NCBI RefSeq assembly: GCF_003994475.1
Contig: NZ_RZNY01000030.1
Location: 364-60,885, forward strand
Direction of reading: 5' to 3'
DNA length: 60,522 nt
From: Paenibacillus anaericanus
GTDB taxonomy: Bacteria; Bacillota; Bacilli; Paenibacillales; Paenibacillaceae
Part shown: positions 9,167 to 17,489 of the stretch, in pieces
Position numbering within the stretch: the first letter of the stretch is position 1
Layout: every line of letters starts with the position of its first letter
Notes under the pieces: model-generated
Told to the model about the DNA's origin: nothing
The model's input: the letters and a program-made list of their open reading frames with translations, nothing else
Databases searched by the model: none
Program-made: the position numbers and the translations under genes

Positions 9167-10351
9167 TCAAATGCCATTGTTATTACTTGACGACACATCC
9201 GATCCATGTAAGTGCCTAGGTCTAACCATTCGTTTCCCCAACCTTATCGCCGGAAGCTCAATCCAATAATAGCCGGCCGTGGCACAAACAAAGGACAAGA
9301 TAAAGGCCATTACAAGAATAATGTAAATAGAGAAATAGCCCCTTAACAAGTGCAACAGGCTAAGCAAAACCACAAAATGAAACAGATACAAACTATACGA
9401 TATTTTCCCCAAATATACACTAACCGGATGAAGCAAAGCCTTCTTAGCGGCAACAGAATTCAAGGCCATCACAATAAATAGACACGCCCCTAGAGCAATG
9501 ATCCAATCCTCGCGAAAATATTGAAAATAGACATGGTACGACTGCGTGTAAAACAACCAATGAAACGTGTATAACAAAATAGCTGCACTAGCTAGTATGT
9601 ATTTGCTTAGTCTCGAAAGTTTGTCATAGTATGTCTTGATCTCGTTCCGGTACTTGGCGAGCAGAGCTCCTACGATAAAGAAGGCTGCATATTGAATCGT
9701 TGCCACAAAATTAGTCATGTAGGGAGGATCTAGTAATCGGAGTAGCACTTCTGCCATCAGGGTTAATAGAGCGCAAGTGAGTAGCGAACCTTTCCATCCA
9801 CCTCTTACTACAACAATCATCAGCAAAGGAAAAATAATGGATATGCGCATTTCATGAACAAGCGACCAGAGAATGGGGTCATAGAGGGTTGAATTAAAGT
9901 TTCCTAGAAAGAACACATGAGCCAGAATCGATTTCAATTCGGTCACTGCGGTCCATTGACTTTGAAAATAGGAACTAACTTGCTGAAGGGGTGCATTGAA
10001 AAAGATTTGTTTAACCACGATGGCAATAAATACAGCGCATAGATAGGGGATATAAATACGACATATACGTTTAACCAAATAAATTCCGTAGGACGAGGAA
10101 GTTGAGTTTAAGAAAGGGAGCGATAGGACGAAGCCACTTAGAAGAAAGAAAAGAATAACCGCTTCATGGCCAGCCCAGAAGATGTGTAGAGGTGAATATT
10201 TAATCATATTGACTGGAGACTTCATATATCCTAGCTTTGCCGTATTTTGAGCTAAACTAGGAAAAACCAAAAAGAAATGGCCGATCATGACACTAAGAGC
10301 GGCTAACCCTCTCATCGAATCAAGGGTCCCGAATCTCTCATTTTGTTTCAT
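9167..10351 (-). CDS. Acyltransferase family 3 membrane protein
   Basis: Integral membrane O-acyltransferase of the OafA/NodX type (394 residues, about ten membrane helices). The family start is clear: LDSMRGLAALSVMIGHFF with the catalytic-type His at about residue 25. Such enzymes transfer acyl groups to sugars of surface polymers or exported glycans. The start ATG has AAGGAG at 6 nt. It ends 67 bp before the response regulator start and is preceded by a terminator, so it may be transcribed alone or read into the two-component genes. The acceptor substrate is not known. Confidence 0.85.
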   Translation of the reverse strand: MKQNERFGTLDSMRGLAALSVMIGHFFLVFPSLAQNTAKLGYMKSPVNMIKYSPLHIFWAGHEAVILFFLLSGFVLSLPFLNSTSSSYGIYLVKRICRIYIPYLCAVFIAIVVKQIFFNAPLQQVSSYFQSQWTAVTELKSILAHVFFLGNFNSTLYDPILWSLVHEMRISIIFPLLMIVVVRGGWKGSLLTCALLTLMAEVLLRLLDPPYMTNFVATIQYAAFFIVGALLAKYRNEIKTYYDKLSRLSKYILASAAILLYTFHWLFYTQSYHVYFQYFREDWIIALGACLFIVMALNSVAAKKALLHPVSVYLGKISYSLYLFHFVVLLSLLHLLRGYFSIYIILVMAFILSFVCATAGYYWIELPAIRLGKRMVRPRHLHGSDVSSSNNNGI

Positions 10352-10470
10352 ACTTTGCTCCTTCTATGAGAGATAGAATGTAATGTCTCACTTCGCCATT
10401 TTACACAATTTCTAGTTCTTTGCAAGTGAGAAATGTGCACAGAGATAATGGCTGAAACTGCCTGGGAGAA

Positions 10471-10501
10471 AATAAAAAAAACGGAGCATTAATCTGCTCC
10501 G
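10471..10501 (-). terminator. Rho-independent terminator
   Basis: Stem CGGAGCA/TGCTCCG (10482-10488 with 10495-10501) followed on the minus strand by a long T-run. It closes the isomerase/oxidoreductase gene cluster upstream. Confidence 0.85.
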
Positions 10502-10533
10502 CTGCGTGCCGAAATCCATCCAAATTGTCTTGG

Positions 10534-11418
10534 TTAAACCGGATTAGGAATAAAATTTCCACCACGGCAGTGTTTTAAATAATTCAGCGCATGAACTTGG
10601 CCGGTCATCTCTAGCTCATCCCGGTACACAGGATCGTGCCAACCCTCGATATCAATGGTGCCTTTGTAATCTGCTTGTCGTAAAATTGTGATAATGTCGC
10701 TCCAGTTACTGTCGCCGAATCCTGGTGTACGGTGCCAAACATAAGGTTTGGGACCATGAATACCTTGTTCTTTGATGACATCCCAAGCGATTGTCGCATC
10801 TTTACCATGCACATGAAATACTTTATCTACCCATTTGCGAAGCTGAGGAATGGGATCAATAAGACTCACCATCTGATGGCATGGTTCCCACTGCAACCCG
10901 ATATTGTCGCTTGGGAGAGCGTCGAACATCATCTCCCACGCAGCCGGATTGTGGGCGATATTCCAATCGCCAGTCCACCAGTTGCCGCCCATACTACAAT
11001 TTTCAAAGGCAATTCGGACCCCACGATCTGCTGCTCGTTTCGATAGTTCTCCGAAGACTTCTTTGTAACGGGGAATCGACTCGTCGATGGGACGGTCTCT
11101 CAATCGCCCCGTAAAACCGGTGACGATATCTGTTCCAAACAGATGTGCAGAATCAATAAGCTGCTCCCAACTCGTGAGCGTATCTTCGCTGTCTCCAGTC
11201 CCAGTAAGCGGATTTCCATATACGCCGATCGAAGAAATAACGACATCATGCTTAGCAGCGAGTTCAACTATCGCTTTACTCGCCTCCTTGAGATCCATGC
11301 CTTCTGTCGATCCCCCAAAGGTCAAACTGTAAGATTCAAATCCATGAGGAGCAATTTGCGGAATAACTCTTACTGCGTCTTTAGCCCCCACAAGGGTACC
11401 AATTCTCAACTGTTCCAT
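10534..11418 (-). CDS. Sugar phosphate isomerase/epimerase (TIM barrel)
   Basis: Xylose isomerase-like TIM-barrel protein of about 294 residues. Family marks are FENCSMGGNWW with a metal-ligand Glu, GLQWEPCHQM, VFHVHGKDA (His ligand) and the final Glu in TIDIEGWHDP. These are the usual metal-binding positions of IolE/IolI-like isomerases and epimerases. It is the last gene of a cluster with two Gfo/Idh/MocA oxidoreductases, a pairing common in inositol or keto-sugar catabolism. I prefer ATG at 11418 over two in-frame GTGs upstream that overlap the GGAG site. Exact substrate unknown. Confidence 0.85.
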   Translation of the reverse strand: MEQLRIGTLVGAKDAVRVIPQIAPHGFESYSLTFGGSTEGMDLKEASKAIVELAAKHDVVISSIGVYGNPLTGTGDSEDTLTSWEQLIDSAHLFGTDIVTGFTGRLRDRPIDESIPRYKEVFGELSKRAADRGVRIAFENCSMGGNWWTGDWNIAHNPAAWEMMFDALPSDNIGLQWEPCHQMVSLIDPIPQLRKWVDKVFHVHGKDATIAWDVIKEQGIHGPKPYVWHRTPGFGDSNWSDIITILRQADYKGTIDIEGWHDPVYRDELEMTGQVHALNYLKHCRGGNFIPNPV

Positions 11419-11467
11419 CCTGTTCACCACTCCATATCTGCTAATCGTAGACCCTGAATAATATCTA

Positions 11468-12550
11468 TTAGTTCAAATAAACTGCCTTACCTGTTTGAGA
11501 CGATTCATAAATAGCCTCCAAAATTTGCGAAACTACATAAGCTTGTTCAGGAGTGACAACAGGGTCCTTATCCTGCTGGATCGCATCGATCCACAATCTT
11601 AACTCGATATCAGGGTTGCTTTCTGCTTTACCTTCATAGAAGGCTACGCCTCCTGCACCAAGATCAATTTCATTCGTGTAAAGACGACTATGCTTCTCGC
11701 CGTTAATTCGTAGGCCGTCCTTCATATCTGCGCCTGCTTCAGTTCCACTTAAGCTACATTTCGCTTCATGCACATCAAGCGTGTTGAGTGCCCAGCTAGA
11801 TTCCAGCATAATCGTAGCACCATTTTCCATTACAATCATCCCAAATGCGGAATCTTCTACGGTAAATTTCTTCGGATCCCACGGGCCCCAAGCGTTCGCA
11901 GCATCTTCTTTTTGCGATAGTTCATGATATTTGGTACCTAGAACTACCTTAGGTTTATAGTTATCCATCATCCATAGTGTTAGATCCAGGGCGTGAGTCC
12001 CGATATCTATAAGCGGTCCGCCACCTTGTTTCTCCTCGTCAAGGAATACTCCCCAAGTGGGTACAGCTCTCCGTCTGATTGCATGCGCTTTGGCAAAATA
12101 AATATGTCCAAGTTCTCCAGCTTCGCAGACCTTTTTCATAAACAAGCTATCTTGTCTGAAGCGATTGTCATACCCGATGGTTAGTTTCTTGCCGGTACGT
12201 TTCGCCGCTTCAACCATTCTTTTGGCATCTGCTGCGGTCTTCGCCATGGGCTTTTCACACATAACATGTTTGCCAGCTTCTAATGAAGCAATAGAAATTT
12301 CCGCATGCATGTCATTAGGTGTAAGAACATGAATAATATCCAGCGAGCTATCTTTCAATAATTCTTTATAATCCGTATAGACAGTAGCTTCATCACTTCC
12401 GTATTTCTCTGCTGCCTCTTCAGCCCGTTCTTTAACGATGTCGCAAAAGGCAACAACCTCTACTCTGCTTTGTTTGCTCAAACTTGGAAGATGCTTACCA
12501 TTCGCAATTCCACCACAACCGATAACTCCTACACGATACACTTTACTCAT
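11468..12550 (-). CDS. Gfo/Idh/MocA family oxidoreductase
   Basis: NAD(P)-dependent sugar dehydrogenase-like protein of 360 residues. The N-terminal Rossmann fold starts GVIGCGGIANGKHLP; the signature EKP is in MCEKPMAKT (about 98-106). The C-terminal alpha/beta domain has DIGTHALDLTLWMM with the conserved catalytic-type His. The start ATG follows GAGGGTG at 7 nt. Co-directional with, and 49 bp upstream of, the isomerase gene, so they probably act in one pathway. The family includes inositol, glucose and keto-glycoside oxidoreductases, and the substrate cannot be decided here. Confidence 0.88.
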   Translation of the reverse strand: MSKVYRVGVIGCGGIANGKHLPSLSKQSRVEVVAFCDIVKERAEEAAEKYGSDEATVYTDYKELLKDSSLDIIHVLTPNDMHAEISIASLEAGKHVMCEKPMAKTAADAKRMVEAAKRTGKKLTIGYDNRFRQDSLFMKKVCEAGELGHIYFAKAHAIRRRAVPTWGVFLDEEKQGGGPLIDIGTHALDLTLWMMDNYKPKVVLGTKYHELSQKEDAANAWGPWDPKKFTVEDSAFGMIVMENGATIMLESSWALNTLDVHEAKCSLSGTEAGADMKDGLRINGEKHSRLYTNEIDLGAGGVAFYEGKAESNPDIELRLWIDAIQQDKDPVVTPEQAYVVSQILEAIYESSQTGKAVYLN

Positions 12551-12570
12551 ATGAGTTCACCCTCGCTTTT

Positions 12571-13488
12571 TTAATTTGATTGCTGTTCGTTACGATAAGT
12601 AGCCGGAGTCATTCCCAACCGCTTGCGAAAAACATTATGCAAATATGTGGCATTGGTAAATCCTTCTGCTTGAGCGATTTGCTCAATAGACATAGAGGTT
12701 TCCTCAAGTTTACGACAGACTGCATCCAAACGAATGTCCTCAAGAACTCGGCTGAAGGATTTTTCGGCATTTACATGCTTAAAAATTCGTTGTAATTGTC
12801 TTGCGCTGATATTAAGCTTTTCCGCTACATTATCCAAGGTTACAGTTGCCGAATGATTTGCTTCCATATAGAGAATGGCATATTGATAGCGGTAAGTTAG
12901 CATATTTCGAACTGGAGCTTCTGCTCCTATTTCACCTGAATCGTAGGCTCTAGCTGCTTTCAATAAAATGCTGATTACGAGATGTTTAATAGAAGTATAA
13001 TATCCCGTTAGTTTACCTTCACAAGCTTCATAGGCTTCAAGAAAACACTTCATAGCACTGTGATAATCATGCGCAGGAACCAACGGAAGCTGTCTCAGCT
13101 TCTGAACACATTCTTCGGCTTCAGCAACCTCCCACGGATCCACTCCATCTCTGGGGTTTTCCACAATATTTACATGCAGACACAGCTCATCCATGGCCTC
13201 TTCAGCATCGGCTTCCTGATAATGCATAACCCCTGGTCCAGTTAAGTACAACATTCCCTCCGATAAAGGATACATCTGGTCACCAAGAATGACTACTCCT
13301 TTTCCCCTAGGAATAAAATGAAACTCGAATTCAGAGTGATTGTGGAAATCAATGACCCTCCCCGGTGGGAAGGATGTCAAATGAAACCTCAGAACAGAAA
13401 TCTCATAATGCCCCCATAGAATCGAAATGTCCAGCCTTTCCAGCAGATCCTGTTTCTCAAACATGATCTCGAAGGGAAATTTACTCAA
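12571..13488 (-). CDS. AraC family transcriptional regulator, cupin sensor
   Basis: Cytoplasmic regulator of 305 residues. The N-terminal cupin-like ligand domain contains FHNHSEFEFHFIPRGKG (about 47-63); the C-terminal AraC helix-turn-helix pair includes LNISARQLQRIFKHVN and IEQIAQAEGFTNATYLHNVFRKRLGMTPATYR. The start is TTG at 13488, supported by AGGAGG at 7 nt. It lies between two oxidoreductase genes in the same direction and probably activates this cluster in response to its substrate. Confidence 0.88.
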   Translation of the reverse strand: MSKFPFEIMFEKQDLLERLDISILWGHYEISVLRFHLTSFPPGRVIDFHNHSEFEFHFIPRGKGVVILGDQMYPLSEGMLYLTGPGVMHYQEADAEEAMDELCLHVNIVENPRDGVDPWEVAEAEECVQKLRQLPLVPAHDYHSAMKCFLEAYEACEGKLTGYYTSIKHLVISILLKAARAYDSGEIGAEAPVRNMLTYRYQYAILYMEANHSATVTLDNVAEKLNISARQLQRIFKHVNAEKSFSRVLEDIRLDAVCRKLEETSMSIEQIAQAEGFTNATYLHNVFRKRLGMTPATYRNEQQSN

Positions 13489-13543
13489 GTGTACTCCTCC
13501 TAAAACTTTGTTAGCTTTGCATCCTCGATGAAGTGTCGAACAA

Positions 13544-13560
13544 AGCTTACATCGTAAGCT
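13544..13560. other. Small hairpin between regulator and oxidoreductase genes
   Basis: AGCTTAC pairs with GTAAGCT around loop ATC in the 84-bp gap. There is no T-run, so it is not a convincing terminator; it could stabilise or process the message. Confidence 0.35.
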
Positions 13561-13572
13561 TGCGCTTAGCTA

Positions 13573-14577
13573 TTAAGAGTTCAATTCTGCTAATCGAATC
13601 ACACGGCCTTCCTTAGCCGAGAGGTTCGCAGCCTCCATTAACCTTGTAAGCTCTACTGCTGTTTGAACATTTTCGGCTGCGACCGTGTCTTGTTGAATAT
13701 GGTTAATCCATTGATGGAATGCGCTTTCACGTTTGTCGTGAATGGCCTTTTCCGTCCAAGCATTTCCTTTATCCCCAGCTTTGTTCGTCTTAAGAAGAAG
13801 CTTCTCTTCTGGTGTTCCGTATAATAAAGTCCCCTCGGTTCCATGGACCTCGATTGTAAACGGCGAGTGGCTATTCACAAAACCAGCTTCCACCACACCA
13901 ATAGCCCCTGAATCCGTGAACAATGTTGCTACTGCGTTATCTTCAACTTCTTTGCCTGTTACATATCCAAAGTTAGCACTCACACCGGTCACTTCTTGCC
14001 CTAAGAACAGCTTAGTCAAATACATAGGGTGACATCCAAGGTCAATCAAAGCTCCGCCCCCGCATTGCTCCAGGTTGTAGAAATGTTCGGGAAGCCAATT
14101 TGCCGTAGTGCCGTTGTGGGATAAGCGAACTCTAACATACGTAATATCTCCCAGCAAACCTTGGCTTAAAATATCTTGAATCGATAATGTGTATCCATCA
14201 TTTAAACGAGGTAAAGAAACGGTAAATTTCACCCCATTATTATTTACTTCAGTAATAATTTCATTAACTTCCTTCAGCGTTGGAGCAATTACTTTTTCTG
14301 TGAAAATATGTTTGCCCGCTTTGGCTGCAGCCACTAGGACATCTCGGTGTACGTTGGTCGGCGCATCTACAATAACAGCGTCAATATCCTCTTGTGCGAG
14401 CATGTCATCTAGAGAATCAAAAAAAGGTACATTTAAGCTATCTGCCGCTTTTTTGCCTCGCTCCGGGTTTTCATCCCAGACCGCAGCTATTACAGTATCG
14501 TCATGCTCCTGAGCTTGCTTCGTGTAATCCCATGCATGCACATGCCAAAAGCTGATCTTGCCAATTCTTATGCTCAT
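13573..14577 (-). CDS. Gfo/Idh/MocA family oxidoreductase
   Basis: A second member of the family (334 residues), diverged from its neighbour at 11468-12550. The N-terminus lacks the classic GxGxxG of most members and reads ISFWHVHAWDYTKQ. The active-site block is FTEKVIAPT, keeping the catalytic Lys but with Val in place of Pro. The C-terminal domain has LIDLGCHPMYLTKLFLG. GGAGG lies 9 nt before the ATG. First gene of the cluster on the minus strand. The unusual nucleotide-binding start may mean altered cofactor use. Confidence 0.85.
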   Translation of the reverse strand: MSIRIGKISFWHVHAWDYTKQAQEHDDTVIAAVWDENPERGKKAADSLNVPFFDSLDDMLAQEDIDAVIVDAPTNVHRDVLVAAAKAGKHIFTEKVIAPTLKEVNEIITEVNNNGVKFTVSLPRLNDGYTLSIQDILSQGLLGDITYVRVRLSHNGTTANWLPEHFYNLEQCGGGALIDLGCHPMYLTKLFLGQEVTGVSANFGYVTGKEVEDNAVATLFTDSGAIGVVEAGFVNSHSPFTIEVHGTEGTLLYGTPEEKLLLKTNKAGDKGNAWTEKAIHDKRESAFHQWINHIQQDTVAAENVQTAVELTRLMEAANLSAKEGRVIRLAELNS

Positions 14578-14713
14578 TTGCCGTTACCTCCATTATATAT
14601 TATTCTGACATCTAAGTATAAAGTAACACATAACAAATACGTTTTTAAGTAGGGAAATGCGACAATGATTATATAATATCACGACATATATTTCGTATTG
14701 ATTAATATTACCA

Positions 14714-14773
14714 AAAGAACCAGTTAACCTCTTCCCGCTTAAGTAATGGGAGGAGTGATCACTGGTCCTTCTT
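14714..14773 (-). terminator. Imperfect hairpin terminator after the GH16 gene
   Basis: A long imperfect stem (arms about 14714-14734 and 14752-14773, with ACCAGT/ACTGGT at the base) lies 33 bp after the GH16 stop. The minus-strand side continues with only a short T-run, so efficiency is uncertain. Confidence 0.5.
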
Positions 14774-14805
14774 ATCCATAGCTTGTTAATAAATCAGTAT
14801 GTCTT

Positions 14806-16035
14806 TCACTTCAAGTAGACCGCTAGATCTTGAATTTGATACGTTCCCGCTTCCTTATCCCCGTTGAACTGACGAATCACAAGTCGAAGTGACTTTACCT
14901 GTTCTACTCGCGCAAATGTAACCTCACATGTTTCTAGATCATCCTCATGATTACGCCAATCAACCTCGCCCGATTCAGCAACCTTATACCAGCCGGAAGC
15001 TCCATCTTGTGATACTTCGATGTCCCATACCGTTGGTCCTTGTTTCAAACCTGCCCGTGTCGTTAATGCGACGGAATCAAAGACCTGCGGCTCCATCCAA
15101 TCTAGATACACGTAGTGTGGCAATGACTCAGCTGGTTTGCTAATCAAAGCTGTATTCGGATCACCATCGTTAATATAACAAACATGTGATTGTGCGTTAT
15201 ATAAGTCTCCCCACATAACATCGTTACCAACACCACTAATTGCATATCGTGCTAGATTGCTTTCTTTTCCTTCTATAGGTGTCAGTTCCTGCGGCATTCC
15301 ATCCCGTTTGTACACTCGGAAATAATCAACTAGGAATTCCTTCGGATATGGGATCGAGTGATCCAGATCGCCAATCCATCCTCCATCACCATCATTAAGT
15401 TGCAGCAATGTGACCATTGGATAATCTGGTGACTGATCAATCTCCCAATACAACTCATGATCCAGATAGAACTTCATGCCAGATTCATCCCATTCAAAAC
15501 CGAATACATGAAAATCTTCGGACAGGTCCACGTCAGTGACATATGGAATATGCGCATACTTCAATTTCGTATCACGTAAGGAATGGAGTGTCGTATTCAG
15601 CAATCGTGTATCTTTTCCCAACATCTCAAAAATATCAATTTCAGCATTTTGTTCTTTCTGATTCTCGAAGCCAATCATCCACCAAGCGGAATTTAAGCCA
15701 CTCCCTCTCGCTACCTTTGCTTGCAGTTCGAAGTAACCGTATTTTGTTACTAGGTTCATGAAGGCACGGTCATGATGGTCTATACCCAAATCATCTCCAT
15801 AACGATGTAGTCCATCACGCATTCCAGTTACAATGGCAGACACGCGTTGTTTCTCATCAGGCAACTGCAACACAATACAACTATCACGCAGTTGATAGAC
15901 GGCCTTAACCTCTTCTTTATTCTTCCAATGAGACAAGCCATATGGTGAAAACTTACTAGGATCAAGTGTGGGCCCATCAAACTCATCTTGAAATACTAGT
16001 GTCCAGCCTTCTTTATACAATGGATTATCTGTCAT
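14806..16035 (-). CDS. GH16 beta-glucanase-like enzyme with C-terminal F5/8-type domain
   Basis: Glycoside hydrolase family 16 (about residues 10-255) with the catalytic signature E132-I-D134-I-F-E137, where Glu132 is the nucleophile and Glu137 the acid/base. A C-terminal region (about 260-409) resembles a discoidin/F5-8 type C carbohydrate-binding domain, ending in LVIRQFNGDKEAGTYQIQDLAVYLK. There is no signal peptide, which is unusual because GH16 enzymes normally attack extracellular polysaccharides. AGGAG lies 9 nt before the ATG, so a longer secreted form is unlikely. Family members hydrolyse beta-1,3/1,4-glucans, agar or porphyran; the substrate is unknown. Confidence 0.85.
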   Translation of the reverse strand: MTDNPLYKEGWTLVFQDEFDGPTLDPSKFSPYGLSHWKNKEEVKAVYQLRDSCIVLQLPDEKQRVSAIVTGMRDGLHRYGDDLGIDHHDRAFMNLVTKYGYFELQAKVARGSGLNSAWWMIGFENQKEQNAEIDIFEMLGKDTRLLNTTLHSLRDTKLKYAHIPYVTDVDLSEDFHVFGFEWDESGMKFYLDHELYWEIDQSPDYPMVTLLQLNDGDGGWIGDLDHSIPYPKEFLVDYFRVYKRDGMPQELTPIEGKESNLARYAISGVGNDVMWGDLYNAQSHVCYINDGDPNTALISKPAESLPHYVYLDWMEPQVFDSVALTTRAGLKQGPTVWDIEVSQDGASGWYKVAESGEVDWRNHEDDLETCEVTFARVEQVKSLRLVIRQFNGDKEAGTYQIQDLAVYLK

Positions 16036-16129
16036 ATCTACTCACTCCTATTCGGAATCTTTGTGATTATAGGTTGCGTTACCAAAATGTTCTTAGGTCT
16101 CTACACACCATCACATTGCTCAAAGTTTA

Positions 16130-16143
16130 TATAAGCGCTTACA
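16130..16143. promoter_or_regulatory. Candidate cre-like (CcpA) site upstream of the GH16 gene
   Basis: TATAAGCGCTTACA, a near-palindrome with the AAGCGCTT core of catabolite-responsive elements, lies 95-108 bp upstream of the GH16 start. One position departs from the consensus. Inference from pattern only. Confidence 0.4.
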
Positions 16144-16231
16144 TAACTAGCTTTAATTCATAGTTTACTGCGCTAGTTCATGGAAGTATTTAGCCCAAAG
16201 TAACACTTATACAGCAAAAATAACCCCTATT

Positions 16232-17113
16232 CTACTCCTCTAATGGAGAGACGATGTCGAGTGAAGATATGAGTGTAGCATTAAACTGGCTTAGACTAAT
16301 CCCCATCCGTTTTTTGAACATTCGACTAAACGAATGTAGATCGGCGTATCCAACCTGGTTCGCAATTTCGCTTATCGTAAGATCGGTATAAATCGATAGT
16401 TGCTTAGCCTTCTCTATCCGAATCGTAGCAAGATAATCAGACGGTGTAGTGCCATAACATTTGCGGAATTGACGGATGATATAGTTCCTACTCAATCCCG
16501 TCATATCACTTAGTGTATCCATCCGAATCATCGAACTATAATTTTCCTTAATATAATTGCAGATTTGAACCATCTTTGCATTATTTTTCGTCTTCAATAC
16601 AGCCGTTTCTTCTAGGGGACGGTTATTAGCAGATTCATATATGATTTGTAACAATAGACCCTGCGCAAGCATACCGCTTGCTATCGTTTGCTGTTGCACC
16701 GCCTGAATTAATTGAATTAGCTTGCCAAGCAATGAACCATCTGCATCATTCCCTAGATAGACGTCCTCTCCAAGTATTGATTTCAGTGGTGACTCCGAAA
16801 GACCGAAATGAAATGATATGGTCACACCAACATAAGGATCACTTTTGGATGGCTGTAGTGAACGAATGGCATGAGGTGGGATAATGTAAATATCCCCTTT
16901 TTTTATCTCATATGTAGTACCATCAATGATATTTCCAGCCATCCCATCAACTCCATATAGAAGCTGATATTGCATAATTTCCTGCTCTGTCATAAACCAA
17001 CCCGCTGGAGGTTTGTACATATGCGCAAGTGTAATGTAAGGCGGATAATAGAATTGATGCTGTAATAATGGAATTGTTTCCTCTGGACTTAGAACAGGAA
17101 GCTTATCGAGCAT
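16232..17113 (-). CDS. AraC family transcriptional regulator, cupin sensor
   Basis: A 293-residue regulator with an N-terminal cupin-like domain (YEIKKGDIYIIPPHAIRSL, about 68-86) and a C-terminal AraC DNA-binding domain (MTGLSRNYIIRQFRKCYGTTPSDYL and ISEIANQVGYADLHSFSRMFKKRMGISL in two adjacent motifs). It lies upstream of, and co-directional with, the GH16 gene (196 bp gap), so that enzyme is its most likely target. No ligand can be named. Confidence 0.85.
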   Translation of the reverse strand: MLDKLPVLSPEETIPLLQHQFYYPPYITLAHMYKPPAGWFMTEQEIMQYQLLYGVDGMAGNIIDGTTYEIKKGDIYIIPPHAIRSLQPSKSDPYVGVTISFHFGLSESPLKSILGEDVYLGNDADGSLLGKLIQLIQAVQQQTIASGMLAQGLLLQIIYESANNRPLEETAVLKTKNNAKMVQICNYIKENYSSMIRMDTLSDMTGLSRNYIIRQFRKCYGTTPSDYLATIRIEKAKQLSIYTDLTISEIANQVGYADLHSFSRMFKKRMGISLSQFNATLISSLDIVSPLEE

Positions 17114-17272
17114 GACAAATTCACCTTCTCCACAATGATGCGACTACAACCCTACAACTGCCTAGTTGGTCATCATTTCTGTTTCAACCATTAATGAATT
17201 GTACCATTTATAGGCTACGAGATCGAAATGTTCTTACGATCGCTATATAGGATTTTTACTATCTTTTCTGGC

Positions 17273-17480
17273 TCAAAACCAAAATCCTTGCTTGACTAAA
17301 TTAAACGGGAAGTAACGTTACGTTTTGGAGGATGTTACCATCGCTGTTAAATGAGAATTTCTTGAATACTCGATAGTAGTGGTTGAAATTCTCATTTAAA
17401 GGCGAACGCTTCACTTGTCCACATTCCTCCAAAACTCCACTGGCACGCTGGTTCTTATCAAGCACTGATTTCAGAGATGA
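17273..17480. repeat. 208-bp inverted-end element, copy A
   Basis: A 208-bp element that also occurs at 23340-23547, with the same length and high identity across the core. It has imperfect terminal inverted repeats beginning TCA and containing TTGAC/GTCAA-type blocks. A nested inverted repeat inside (GTTTTGGAGGA with TCCTCCAAAAC, then AAATGAGAAT with ATTCTCATTT) can form a long hairpin. It has no coding capacity. It begins 9 bp after the stop codon of the ABC permease gene on the minus strand and fills most of the 376-bp gap to the AraC gene. Confidence 0.8.
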
Positions 17481-17489
17481 GCCTCTTTT

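Noticed and set aside
9100..9207. Longer N-terminus of the YesN-type regulator
   Set aside because: It overlaps the acyltransferase gene, lacks a ribosome site and precedes the normal receiver-domain start, which has a good GGGAG.
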